The notes: generated from the sequence alone by a model not told the origin. DNA of 14,449 nt from Bacilli bacterium (GCA_900769695.1 CAAGHO010000021.1:1-14449); one strand, 5' to 3'. Counted from the first letter of the stretch, positions 6,491-14,286 are shown. Made by a program: numbers and translations.

Positions 6491-8107
6491 TTAGTTTTCA
6501 AATAATTCCATAACTAGTGGAATAACATTTTTCTTACGAGACACACATTTATCTACAAAGAATCCTTCACATACATCTAGATTAGCATACATGATTTCTA
6601 TTTTATCTTGGGCTTTTGTATTATATAAAACATAAGAACCATTCTTAATTATATCTGTTACATATAAAGCTAAGAAACTATAATTATTAGCCTCAGCAAT
6701 AGAATCTAATACTTTAACATATTCATCCATTTCTTTTTCAATTTCATCAAAATTCATAGTAAAGAATTGTCCAACTCCAAATGTATCTTCTCCTACAGTA
6801 TATAGTTTAAAGTCATTATATAGTACATCTTCTTTACTCATACCATCAAGTGATGTACCGGCTTTTAACATTTCCATACCATATTCTTCATAGTTAACTT
6901 CTGCTATACGAGCTAAATCTTTAACAGCTTGTCTATCACGTTCAGTAGTTGTTGGACTCTTTAAGATTAAAGTATCTGATAAAACTCCTGAAAGTAGAGC
7001 TCCTGCTATATTTTTAGGAATAGCTATTTCACGTTCCATAAACATAGTATAAACAATTGTACAAGTAGAACCAACTGCCATATTTCTAAAGTTAACTGGA
7101 GCTGATGTTGTAATACTACCTAAATTATGGTGATCAATAATTTCTTTAATAACTGCTTCATCAATACCATCAGCAGTTTGTTTCTTTTCATTGTGATCAA
7201 CTAAAATAACTTGTTTTGGATTTTTTTCAGATAAATCTGTAATTCTAAACAAACCTAAACATTTATTATTTTTATCTACTACTGGATAATTAGTATGTTT
7301 TAATTTATTATTAATATCCATAACTTCATCAACATAGTCTGTATCTAAGAATTTAGTAGGATTATAACTACTTACCATAGTTTTAATATAATTTGCTAAA
7401 GATATTAATCTTGCTACATGATATGTATCTAGACTTGTTCCAACAACATTAACTTTATTAGTTTTAGCTTTTTCTAATAAATCTTCATTAATTGCACCTC
7501 CACCAGTAACAACTAATAATTTAATTTTACTTGAAATAGCATATTCAATAATATCTTGTCTATTACCTACTATTAAGATTTCATTTTCACTTAATTTGAT
7601 ATTTTTTAAGAAAGTTGCACTATCAAATGCTGCAGCTAAAATATTACCTTTTATTTCTTCATCAAATTTTAAGACTTCAACTCCACCTAAAACATCTAAA
7701 ACATTTTGATAAGATGTTTCCAACTTTTCTGTATCATCATTTAACATATTACGAGATAAATCTTTCATTGTAATAAGTCCAGAAAAAATTTCATCTTCTT
7801 TGACAATTGGTAATCCAGTTAAATTTTCATTTAACATATATTGATAACCTTCGTAAATAGAATCACTTTCCTTCATAAAGAAACCTTTATGATAATTAAC
7901 ATCTTTTAATTGTAATTTAACATCATTTAGGTATGCTGGTTCTTCTAGATTGAAGTAATCAATCGCATACTTTGTTTCTTTATTAATATTACCTAATACT
8001 CTAGGTTCTGTATTATTACCACATTCATTTTCTAAATATGATAGTCCAATAGCCGACATAACTGAATCTGAATCTGGTTTCTTATGACCAAAGATCATTG
8101 TTTTCAT
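6491..8107 (-). CDS. Manganese-dependent inorganic pyrophosphatase with CBS and DRTGG regulatory domains (family II)
   Basis: This 538-residue cytoplasmic enzyme hydrolyses pyrophosphate to phosphate. The DHH catalytic domain is split. The N-terminal FGHKKPDSDS (6-15) supplies His8, Asp12 and Asp14; VDHN (303-306) and IDHHNLG (324-330) follow after the insert. Between them lie a CBS motif (about 70-125), a DRTGG-like domain (about 135-245) and a second CBS motif (about 250-295). A DHHA2-type substrate domain occupies about 410-535. In characterised relatives the CBS pair binds adenine nucleotides and tunes activity, and the DRTGG form can bind diadenosine polyphosphates. The start at 8107 has GGAAGG 9-10 nt upstream. 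It is the first gene of an operon with the DUF368 protein and uppP. Joining pyrophosphate removal to lipid-carrier recycling is sensible but inferred. Confidence 0.93.
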   Translation of the reverse strand: MKTMIFGHKKPDSDSVMSAIGLSYLENECGNNTEPRVLGNINKETKYAIDYFNLEEPAYLNDVKLQLKDVNYHKGFFMKESDSIYEGYQYMLNENLTGLPIVKEDEIFSGLITMKDLSRNMLNDDTEKLETSYQNVLDVLGGVEVLKFDEEIKGNILAAAFDSATFLKNIKLSENEILIVGNRQDIIEYAISSKIKLLVVTGGGAINEDLLEKAKTNKVNVVGTSLDTYHVARLISLANYIKTMVSSYNPTKFLDTDYVDEVMDINNKLKHTNYPVVDKNNKCLGLFRITDLSEKNPKQVILVDHNEKKQTADGIDEAVIKEIIDHHNLGSITTSAPVNFRNMAVGSTCTIVYTMFMEREIAIPKNIAGALLSGVLSDTLILKSPTTTERDRQAVKDLARIAEVNYEEYGMEMLKAGTSLDGMSKEDVLYNDFKLYTVGEDTFGVGQFFTMNFDEIEKEMDEYVKVLDSIAEANNYSFLALYVTDIIKNGSYVLYNTKAQDKIEIMYANLDVCEGFFVDKCVSRKKNVIPLVMELFEN

Positions 8108-8135
8108 ATAATCATTCCTTCCTTCTACGTAAATG

Positions 8136-8144
8136 ATTATATCA
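8136..8144 (-). promoter_or_regulatory. Extended -10 promoter of the pyrophosphatase operon
   Basis: On the minus strand the sequence TGATATAAT (8144-8136) is a perfect extended -10 about 28 nt before the start codon. The -35 region is only an A/T run. Three copies of AAATGATT (from 8131, 8162 and 8189) overlap and follow it. Confidence 0.65.
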
Positions 8145-8225
8145 TATATATTTTAGAAAAAAAATGATTTTAGTAAAGAAACTACACTAAATGATTTATA
8201 AATACTTATATTAATTATTAATGGG

Positions 8226-8260
8226 AAAAGAAAAAAGTAAACCATTATATTAGTTTACTT
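8226..8260 (-). terminator. Terminator of the two-gene hypothetical operon
   Basis: On the minus strand AAGTAAAC (8260-8253) pairs with GTTTACTT (8242-8235) across a 10-nt loop and is followed by TTTTCTTTT. It lies about 25 nt past the stop at 8285. Confidence 0.8.
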
Positions 8261-8284
8261 CTTAATTACATTTCTTGTTTCTAA

Positions 8285-8749
8285 TTATTGATTTTTAGCT
8301 TTTCTACTTTTTTCTAGTTTTCTTTCTATTCTTAACCTTTTTGCAGTTTCTTTATTTTTTTCTGCTTCTTTCTGCTTTAATTCTTCTTGATTTATTCCAT
8401 TAAATAATGCATTAACTAATCCTTGATGCAATTCATCTTCTTCTGGTGTATAAAATGTTACAGCATTATTACTAACAGTTAATAGCAAGTCTTGAATAGA
8501 TATAGTATCTAATTTTTCATTTTTACTTTTTCTTGAAAAGTATCCCCTATAACATACTAAATCTTTAGAACCACCAGCTTTAATATATTCAATAATGAAA
8601 CTTCTTAGTCCTGGATCTGAATAATCAACTCCATACATCATAGGAATATCAATATTTCTTCCAAATTCTTTAGCAAAAAGGAATGCTCTACGAGGACCAA
8701 TTCTATTTCCACCTCTTTCAATTATTCTATACATAACACAATTAAGCAT
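8285..8749 (-). CDS. Hypothetical protein with charged coiled-coil-like tail
   Basis: I do not recognise this 154-residue protein. It has no signal peptide or membrane segment, so it is probably cytoplasmic. A compact N-terminal part contains RGGNRIGPRRAFLF (about 12-25) and a YGVDYSDPGLR segment (about 39-49). The C-terminus (about 118-154) is a Lys/Glu/Arg-rich run without Gly or Pro, likely a long helix or coiled coil and possibly nucleic-acid or ribosome contacting. The start at 8749 follows AAGAAG and lies 9 nt after the stop of the gene at 8759, so both are read from one mRNA. A later ATG at codon 6 is less well placed. Function is unknown. Confidence 0.7.
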   Translation of the reverse strand: MLNCVMYRIIERGGNRIGPRRAFLFAKEFGRNIDIPMMYGVDYSDPGLRSFIIEYIKAGGSKDLVCYRGYFSRKSKNEKLDTISIQDLLLTVSNNAVTFYTPEEDELHQGLVNALFNGINQEELKQKEAEKNKETAKRLRIERKLEKSRKAKNQ

Positions 8750-8758
8750 TTCTTCTTT

Positions 8759-9568
8759 TTAATAATTCCAATTTTCAACATTTTTTATAGTTTCTTCCAA
8801 TTCATTACCACTAGGCAATGAAATACCTTTTTCTTTTAATAAATTTACAACATCTTTAATATGCATACCTTTTAATTCATCATCTTTAACTTTGAAATTT
8901 GTATAACTTTCAATTTCTTCTGCTAATTCAACAAAACCTTTTGATGTTAAATGTAAATGAGCACTTCTTCGTTGTGAGTCAATATATACCAAATCTCTAT
9001 ATCTTGGTCTTTCAAATAAATATCTCTCATCCCATGATAAAGAATTTATAAATGCTTTAGAATTATAGAATTCATTCCAATCTAATGCTCTTACATCAGC
9101 ATTTTCATCAAATAATTCATTTATGTATTTATTACTATTAAACATCACATCATTTATTTCTGTTGGTTCTTGACCGGAACCTGACATTAGTCTATTAATT
9201 TCATAATCAGGATATCTAAGTTCATACCACACAGCCATCTTTTCAATGAAATTTCTCATATCATTTTGCATAGAAAATTCTCCGATATCAGTATAATGTC
9301 CCTTAATCATAGTTTTAAAATGCCAATCAATAAAGTCATCTACTTTAGTATTCAAATCAATATTTCTGCTACTATTAAAATAATTTGCTAGAGCCTTATC
9401 TCCTCGAGAAACACCTCGCATTTCATAAAAGTCATCTAACATTTTTTGGTAACGTTCCTTAGTAGCTGTTGATTCTTCAACAGTTGTCACATCATTTAAT
9501 TGTACTTGTTCTGTCTTACTTCCTATCAATTTATTTTTTAATCTTAGCAATTCTTCCTTAACACTCAT
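8759..9568 (-). CDS. Hypothetical protein, first gene of a two-gene operon
   Basis: I do not recognise this 269-residue, acidic, apparently soluble protein. It has no membrane segment, signal peptide, Walker motif or metal-binding cluster. It is rich in aromatic and acidic residues, with notable blocks WYELRYPDYEINRLMSGSGQ (about 113-132), RYLFERPRYRDLVY (about 182-195) and RRSAHLHLTSKGF (about 200-212). The last ends in a helical C-terminal part (about 213-269). HLHL resembles a metal-site fragment, but nothing else supports an enzyme. The start at 9568 has AGGAGAA 8 nt upstream and a recognisable promoter. Co-occurrence with the next gene in related genomes would be the first clue to a role. 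Confidence 0.75.
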   Translation of the reverse strand: MSVKEELLRLKNKLIGSKTEQVQLNDVTTVEESTATKERYQKMLDDFYEMRGVSRGDKALANYFNSSRNIDLNTKVDDFIDWHFKTMIKGHYTDIGEFSMQNDMRNFIEKMAVWYELRYPDYEINRLMSGSGQEPTEINDVMFNSNKYINELFDENADVRALDWNEFYNSKAFINSLSWDERYLFERPRYRDLVYIDSQRRSAHLHLTSKGFVELAEEIESYTNFKVKDDELKGMHIKDVVNLLKEKGISLPSGNELEETIKNVENWNY

Positions 9569-9604
9569 TATAAAATTTCTCCTAAATAATTTTTCTTACA
9601 CTCT

Positions 9605-9633
9605 ATAATAGCATTAAAAGTTAATACCGTCTA
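9605..9633 (-). promoter_or_regulatory. Promoter of the two-gene hypothetical operon
   Basis: On the minus strand TAGACG (9633-9628) and TATTAT (9610-9605) are 17 nt apart with an extended TGc before the -10. The start codon follows about 36 nt downstream. Confidence 0.6.
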
Positions 9634-9640
9634 GTTTTTA

Positions 9641-9669
9641 TTTACACTCTAATAAATTTTTGTTATAAT
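9641..9669 (+). promoter_or_regulatory. Consensus promoter of the M23 peptidase gene
   Basis: TTTACA (9641-9646) and TATAAT (9664-9669) are exactly 17 nt apart, with an extended TGt before the -10. Transcription should begin near 9676, leaving a leader of about 30 nt. Confidence 0.85.
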
Positions 9670-9704
9670 AGCAGGCAAAACCTCAGGTATAGGTGGTGAG
9701 AAAA

Positions 9705-10283
9705 TTGAAGAAGAAAAAAATGATGAAAACTAACTTTATTTTAGGAATTATTCTTTTTTCAACAGGAATCATTCTAGAATTTGGTAACGGACTTTCTAGT
9801 ATATTTGACGGAAGTTTAACGGGACTTAATTTAAGTATGAATGAAGTTGATACTGTATATAGTGATACTATAGATCCATTATCAAATGATGCCACCTACA
9901 TTCAAGATACTACCTGGAAATTTCCCGCTACTACAAATTACTATATTTCATCAAGTTATTCTTCATATCATCCAGCAATAGATATTGTCCCTACTGATGG
10001 AAACTATGAAATATATGCTGCATCGAGTGGTTATATTATTACTTCTAGTTATAAATGGGATGGCGGAAATTATTTAGTGTTAAAACAAGACAATGGTTAT
10101 TACAGTTTGTATTGTCATTTATCTGATAAAAAAGTAAATGAAGGAGATAGAGTTAATAAAGGTCAAGTTATTGGTACTATGGGTAGAACTGGTCTTGCAA
10201 CTGGTGTTCATCTTCACTTTTCTATCTGGTCTGGATATCCCTATCAACACTCTAAATCTATCAATCCTTTAAATTTTTATTAA
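9705..10283 (+). CDS. Membrane-anchored M23 (LytM/lysostaphin-type) peptidase
   Basis: This is a zinc-dependent peptidoglycan endopeptidase-like protein of about 192 residues acting outside the membrane. A Lys-rich N-terminus (KKKK, MMK) precedes one hydrophobic helix (about 11-26) with no clear cleavage site, so it is probably an anchor. A short linker leads to the M23 domain (about 70-192). Numbered from the TTG at 9705, HPAID supplies zinc ligands His89 and Asp93, YCHLS gives His138, and VHLHF gives His169 and ligand His171. The active site is therefore complete. GGTGA 5 nt before the TTG at 9705 favours that start; GTG at 9693 or ATG at 9720 are possible in the same frame. It lacks LysM, SH3 or coiled-coil parts, making it a minimal family member. 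It is divergent from the hypothetical pair. Confidence 0.92.
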   Translation: MKKKKMMKTNFILGIILFSTGIILEFGNGLSSIFDGSLTGLNLSMNEVDTVYSDTIDPLSNDATYIQDTTWKFPATTNYYISSSYSSYHPAIDIVPTDGNYEIYAASSGYIITSSYKWDGGNYLVLKQDNGYYSLYCHLSDKKVNEGDRVNKGQVIGTMGRTGLATGVHLHFSIWSGYPYQHSKSINPLNFY

Positions 10284-10286
10284 AAG

Positions 10287-10312
10287 AAAAAACCTAACTA
10301 ATAGGTTTTAAT
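10287..10312. terminator. Bidirectional terminator between M23 gene and addA
   Basis: A perfect 8-bp stem, AAAACCTA (10289-10296) with TAGGTTTT (10302-10309), has a 5-nt loop with A-rich and T-rich flanks. The addA stop codon (10294-10296) lies inside the stem and the M23 stop is 5 nt before it, so one short element probably ends both transcripts. The U-tracts are short. Confidence 0.65.
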
Positions 10313-13300
10313 TCTTTATCTAAAATAGAATATAAATATAGTTCTATTTTTTTATTAGTTCTTTTACTAATAGCTTCCCTATAACCTTCTAATTGCTTAG
10401 TATATGCATCATCTAAAACATTCTTTAATTTATAATCAATTATTATAATAGTATCAGTATTTTCAATCATCAAATCAATAATTCCTGTCTTAAATTCATT
10501 ATCTTTCTGATAAATAAATTCGTATTCTTTGTACATTTTAGAATTCAAATTATCTTTAATGATTTTTTGATTAAGGAAAGCTTCTACTAATTCTTTTTCT
10601 TTATTTGAAATAACATCATAATCTGGATTATTAAAATCAATAAGTTCAAATATTTCATGAATTTTTGTACCTAACTTCATCTTAGAAATATCTTCAAGAC
10701 TATTTAGACTAACAACATTTTTAGAAAAGTGTTCTTCTTTTAAGACTTCTTTAGAAAAAGATTTTTCTAAAACTTTTAAATTATCTTCTACTAATAAACT
10801 ATTATTATCAGAACTACTTTTATTAATAAGATAATCTTTAGTACAATCGACTTCTATTTCCTTAATATATTCTTCAATATAATTATAAGTAAAATACATC
10901 ATATCTTTAAATGAAGTCATCATATTTTTTTGATAATTGCTTGGATTTTCTATTAGTTTTTCACTATCAAACTCAGGCATAACTATTATCATTTTTTCCT
11001 TAGCTCTAGTAAGTGCAACATACAATAATCTAATTTTTTCTGATAATTCTTCTTCTTTTGTATCAAGTTTTAACAAAGTTTTATAAATAGTATCTTTCTG
11101 ATAATTATTAAAATAAGGAATAATTAAACCATATTTGTTACTAAAAAGAATTGAATCATTTAATTCCCTAAAACTAAATTTCTTAGTAAACCCAGCAAAG
11201 TAACAAACAGGATATTCTAAACCTTTTGATTTATGAATAGTCATAATTTTTACGGAGTTTGATTCTGAAGTATTAAGGGAAAATGTTTTTTTGGTATCAT
11301 TTTCAAAAATATTTTCTAAGTAATCAACAAAATCAGATATAGTCATCCCATTAGATTCAAAATCATTAAGTAAATTGTAAAAATATTCTAATCTTACTCT
11401 TCCTACTTTGACATCAGTAAGTTTAAGTAAATTTTCTTCATAATTAAATATTTCAAGTAATTTTAAGAAAAATACTTTAGGAGAAGCCTCATAATAATAA
11501 TTATATAATTCTTCACATTTCTTGTAAATAATTGTATCTTTATAATTACCAGTTTTTATTGTATGAAATAACTCTTCATCAGAAAGTTCAAATAAGAAAC
11601 TTCTACCAAGAGATAAATAAGCATATTTGAAACTATTATCGAAAGATTCTTTATCAATAGCTTCTTCTAATTTTAAAATATTTTTAATAATTAAAATATC
11701 ACTACTGCTTTTAATTTCTTCATCTTTATATAAGGTAAGAGGAATTCCTAAGTATTCAAATACTTTCTTATATAAATCAAAATCTCTAGTTCGATCAAGT
11801 AAAATTACAAAGTCACTATACTCTGCTTTTCTTAGGATTAGCATATCTTTATCAAATATCAAATAATTATTTTCTATTTTTTCTTTGATATCTTTTCCTA
11901 TCGCAAAGATTTCTTTTTCTGTATCACTAAACTTGGTATCTTCTTTTTTATAAGTCAAGATTTCAAAATCATAATTTTGACTAGTTTTACCCTCTTCAAT
12001 ATAAGTGTTATTACCAAATACCATTTGATGTGACTTTCTATAAGCAGCTCCTCCTAAATCATCAAACATTAAGTTATTGAATACTAAATTAATATTATCT
12101 AAAACTTCTTTTCTCGATCTAAAGTTTTTAAGTAAATCTATTTTTATACCACTATCTGTATTTGCATATAAATCATATTTGTTTTTAAAAATATTAGGAT
12201 TTGCATTCCTAAATCTATAGATAGATTGTTTAATATCACCAACCATATAAACATTATTTTTACTTATTAAAGAAACAAAATATTCTTGGATATCGTTAGT
12301 ATCTTGATATTCATCAACCATTATTTCATTAAATTTATTTGTTAACTCATCTCTAACAGACAAATTTTCTTCTACTATTTTTATAGCAAACCTACTAATA
12401 TCATTGAAGGAATACATGTTGTTTTCCTGTTTTATTTTTGAAAAGTTATTATCAAATAAATTAAGTATTTCAATAATTAATCCCATATTAGATTTAGTTG
12501 ATAATATTTCTTCTCTTATTTGTTCTGTATTTTCATAAACACATAAACTTTTAATGTTAGTAACAATACTTGATATTTCTTTTTTTGTATTTTTAGCCTC
12601 AGTATCAGCATCTTTATCTATATTAGGTAATCTAAATTCGATAGATTTAACTACTTCATCATAATCTCTTGCTTTAAGTAAAGGATTAATTACTTGATTA
12701 AGCCTTTCCATATACTTTGAATCTAAATATAAGGATAAGTTTTTTATATCTTCTTCAATGTAAGATTTGTATTTTTCGATTACATCAAAATAAGAAGAAA
12801 TGGCTTTATCAATAAATTCATCATTGTAATATGTATCAAGATAAGTGTTAAGATATTTCTTCTTATCTATCTTCATATCTAACTTATCACTAATCTTAAT
12901 CAGTAATGCTTTTAATTGTTCATCATCCTTATAACAAAAATCTTTAATAAAATGCTTAAATTCTATACTTCCACTTGCATAATACTCATCAAAAATTTCA
13001 TCCATCAATTTTTTCTTATAGATATTAATTAAAGCATCATCACTAATTCCAACATTTCTATCTAGACCAAGTAAATAATGATATTTTTTAACAATACTTA
13101 AAGAAAAGCTATCAAATGTTGTTATATATGCTGAATCTATTAAATCAAGTTCTGATATCATATTTTCTTTTTTTAATTTTTTCCTAATACGATCTTTCAT
13201 TTCTTTAGCAGCAGCATTAGTAAATGTCATAATTAATAATTCATCAATATGAACTCCACTTTTAATTTTTCTCAATACTCTTTCGGTAAGAACGGCTGTC

Positions 13301-13383
13301 TTACCACTACCTGCTCCTGCTGAAACGATAATATTATTATGGTCTAAGTTTATCGCATCAGTTTGTTCTTTTGTCCAAGCCAT
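10294..13383 (-). CDS. addA: ATP-dependent helicase/nuclease subunit A (AddA)
   Basis: This UvrD-like superfamily 1A helicase of 1029 residues carries a C-terminal RecB-type nuclease and resects double-strand breaks as half of AddAB. Helicase motifs occur in order: Walker A GAGSGKT (23-29), Ia FTNAAAKEM (54-62), II VDEYQD (356-361), III GDIKQSIYRFR (382-392), IV NFRS (420-423), V TIHKSKGLEYP (715-725) and VI YVALTRAKEK (788-797). The nuclease is intact: His909 in GTKIHE, Asp970 in GIID, DYK (983-985) and Gln997. It is shorter than typical AddA (about 1200 residues). The start follows AAGGTG with 7-nt spacing. addB, normally the adjacent upstream gene, is absent; a zinc-ribbon membrane gene sits there instead, 48 nt away with no terminator between. 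Confidence 0.93.
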   Translation of the reverse strand: MAWTKEQTDAINLDHNNIIVSAGAGSGKTAVLTERVLRKIKSGVHIDELLIMTFTNAAAKEMKDRIRKKLKKENMISELDLIDSAYITTFDSFSLSIVKKYHYLLGLDRNVGISDDALINIYKKKLMDEIFDEYYASGSIEFKHFIKDFCYKDDEQLKALLIKISDKLDMKIDKKKYLNTYLDTYYNDEFIDKAISSYFDVIEKYKSYIEEDIKNLSLYLDSKYMERLNQVINPLLKARDYDEVVKSIEFRLPNIDKDADTEAKNTKKEISSIVTNIKSLCVYENTEQIREEILSTKSNMGLIIEILNLFDNNFSKIKQENNMYSFNDISRFAIKIVEENLSVRDELTNKFNEIMVDEYQDTNDIQEYFVSLISKNNVYMVGDIKQSIYRFRNANPNIFKNKYDLYANTDSGIKIDLLKNFRSRKEVLDNINLVFNNLMFDDLGGAAYRKSHQMVFGNNTYIEEGKTSQNYDFEILTYKKEDTKFSDTEKEIFAIGKDIKEKIENNYLIFDKDMLILRKAEYSDFVILLDRTRDFDLYKKVFEYLGIPLTLYKDEEIKSSSDILIIKNILKLEEAIDKESFDNSFKYAYLSLGRSFLFELSDEELFHTIKTGNYKDTIIYKKCEELYNYYYEASPKVFFLKLLEIFNYEENLLKLTDVKVGRVRLEYFYNLLNDFESNGMTISDFVDYLENIFENDTKKTFSLNTSESNSVKIMTIHKSKGLEYPVCYFAGFTKKFSFRELNDSILFSNKYGLIIPYFNNYQKDTIYKTLLKLDTKEEELSEKIRLLYVALTRAKEKMIIVMPEFDSEKLIENPSNYQKNMMTSFKDMMYFTYNYIEEYIKEIEVDCTKDYLINKSSSDNNSLLVEDNLKVLEKSFSKEVLKEEHFSKNVVSLNSLEDISKMKLGTKIHEIFELIDFNNPDYDVISNKEKELVEAFLNQKIIKDNLNSKMYKEYEFIYQKDNEFKTGIIDLMIENTDTIIIIDYKLKNVLDDAYTKQLEGYREAISKRTNKKIELYLYSILDKELKPIS

Positions 13384-13431
13384 ATCTTTTCACCTTCTTA
13401 TCAAAAGTTAATCTTACATATATTTAATATA

Positions 13432-14022
13432 TCATAAAACAAATACTTTAAACAAACATTTAAGAAGATTATGTCTCTGATATCTATAAATAATTACTAC
13501 TATAAATAATATAAAAATATATAGTAACACTGCAAATACTGGTAGTAAAAATTTTTTAATATTTTGATTTGCAATTTTCATTTTATATTCATCTAAAGAA
13601 TATTTCTTTTTCCATCTATTTAATTTTCTTTTTGCACATTTTATATATAATTGATTAGCAAACATTACCCAAAATGTTTTTTCAATAATAATTGATAAAA
13701 GAAAAAAGAAATCGGAAAAGTTAAAAGATCCTAAATCAATAAAACTACCAATATAAGCGTTAAAATAAACAAATAATATACTTAATAGTTCAAGAAAAAA
13801 TCCCACAAAGAAACAATTTCTGTAACAAAAGTATAGTCCTCCAAGTAAAAATACTTTTAAATTATTAGTATTATGTATTATATCATCATACTCATACCCT
13901 AACATAATTTCTAAGTCACTATTTTCATATCTTGTTTTTCTAATATAGTTTCCATTTTTCATATATCCACAAACAATACAATAATCTTTAAAATTAGACT
14001 TTCCACATTTAGGACAATTCAT
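13432..14022 (-). CDS. Zinc-ribbon membrane protein, DUF2628-like
   Basis: This 196-residue protein begins with a zinc ribbon: CxxC at Cys3/Cys6 and CxxC at Cys15/Cys18. A cytoplasmic linker follows, then three hydrophobic helices (about 70-92, 104-124 and 157-179). Before the first helix, GGLYFCYRNCFFVGF (61-75) resembles the 'PxxYFxYRKMY' core of DUF2628 proteins, a family of unknown function often fused to zinc ribbons in Bacillota. The weak GGTG before the start and an extended -10 promoter place the start at 14022. It may be co-transcribed with addA (48-nt gap, no terminator). The gene is very AT-rich and Phe/Ile/Leu-heavy. No function can be inferred. Confidence 0.75.
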   Translation of the reverse strand: MNCPKCGKSNFKDYCIVCGYMKNGNYIRKTRYENSDLEIMLGYEYDDIIHNTNNLKVFLLGGLYFCYRNCFFVGFFLELLSILFVYFNAYIGSFIDLGSFNFSDFFFLLSIIIEKTFWVMFANQLYIKCAKRKLNRWKKKYSLDEYKMKIANQNIKKFLLPVFAVLLYIFILFIVVIIYRYQRHNLLKCLFKVFVL

Positions 14023-14058
14023 AAAAACACCAAGCTTTCAATTCTTATTACCAAACTA

Positions 14059-14067
14059 ATTATAGCA
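14059..14067 (-). promoter_or_regulatory. Extended -10 promoter of the zinc-ribbon gene
   Basis: On the minus strand TGCTATAAT (14067-14059) is a perfect extended -10, about 36 nt before the start codon. A -35-like TAGAAA lies 19 nt upstream inside the 25-bp repeat. Confidence 0.7.
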
Positions 14068-14079
14068 TAGTATTGCAAG

Positions 14080-14104
14080 ATTTTTTCTAGTTTTTTCTTG
14101 TTTA
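14080..14104 (+). repeat. 25-bp direct repeat, copy 1 (promoter module)
   Basis: This copy is identical over 25 bp to 14424-14448, 344 bp away. It consists of T6-CTAG-T6-CTTG blocks and carries the TTGTTT -35 of the toxin promoter on the plus strand. On the minus strand it carries a TAGAAA -35-like hexamer. Because it is T-rich, part of the identity could be compositional, but CTAG and CTTG are kept in register. Confidence 0.8.
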
Positions 14105-14127
14105 TTTTATCGAACATGTGTTATAGT
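14098..14127 (+). promoter_or_regulatory. Promoter of the small hydrophobic peptide mRNA
   Basis: TTGTTT (14098-14103) and TATAGT (14122-14127) are 18 nt apart with an extended TGt before the -10. The predicted first base is about 14134, exactly where complementarity to the terminator begins. Confidence 0.75.
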
Positions 14128-14133
14128 TAACTT

Positions 14134-14160
14134 GGAACATTTAGTTGTTGAGTGTCTACC
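14134..14160 (+). promoter_or_regulatory. 5' leader complementary to the mRNA's own terminator hairpin
   Basis: Leader 14134-14146 pairs with 14357-14369 (13 bp, one G-U), and 14147-14160 pairs with 14336-14349 (14 bp, one G-U). The leader side is continuous; the 3' side has a 7-nt bulge (14350-14356). The leader can alternatively form its own 7-bp hairpin (14137-14143 with 14149-14155). These pairings are read directly from the sequence; their regulatory meaning is inferred. Confidence 0.65.
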
Positions 14161-14183
14161 TCTAATCTAGAAAGAGAGGAGGT
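14158..14183 (+). promoter_or_regulatory. Ribosome-site-sequestering hairpin before the small peptide
   Basis: The Shine-Dalgarno AGGAGG (14177-14182) can pair with upstream ACCTCT (14158-14163), either as CCTCT/AGAGG or as ACCTC/GAGGT. The anti-SD bases 14158-14160 also take part in the long-range pairing, so the two folds exclude each other. Confidence 0.55.
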
Positions 14184-14192
14184 CTTTGATAT

Positions 14193-14276
14193 ATGAGAAA
14201 GAAAGATTTTTTAATCTCTATCTTACTTATTATTATCATTTTACTTATAAGCCTACTCTTCATTATCTTGAAGTAG
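14193..14276 (+). CDS. Small hydrophobic peptide, probable type I toxin
   Basis: This is a 27-residue peptide: a charged start MRKKDF, about 20 mainly Ile/Leu residues, and a final Lys before TAG, giving one membrane helix. AGGAGG lies 10 nt upstream of the ATG. Short membrane peptides of this design, on a small structured mRNA with an overlapping antisense RNA, are the toxins of type I toxin-antitoxin systems (Fst/Ldr, TxpA/BsrG and holin-like toxin groups). They depolarise or disturb the membrane when over-produced. I do not recognise the peptide sequence as any named family, so the call rests on architecture: a dedicated promoter, a sequestered SD, a 5'-3' fold-back, an antisense terminator and a flanking promoter repeat. 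A non-toxic small membrane protein is possible. The longer minus-strand frame across it is a shadow. Confidence 0.68.
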   Translation: MRKKDFLISILLIIIILLISLLFIILK

Positions 14277-14286
14277 TAAATCCTAT

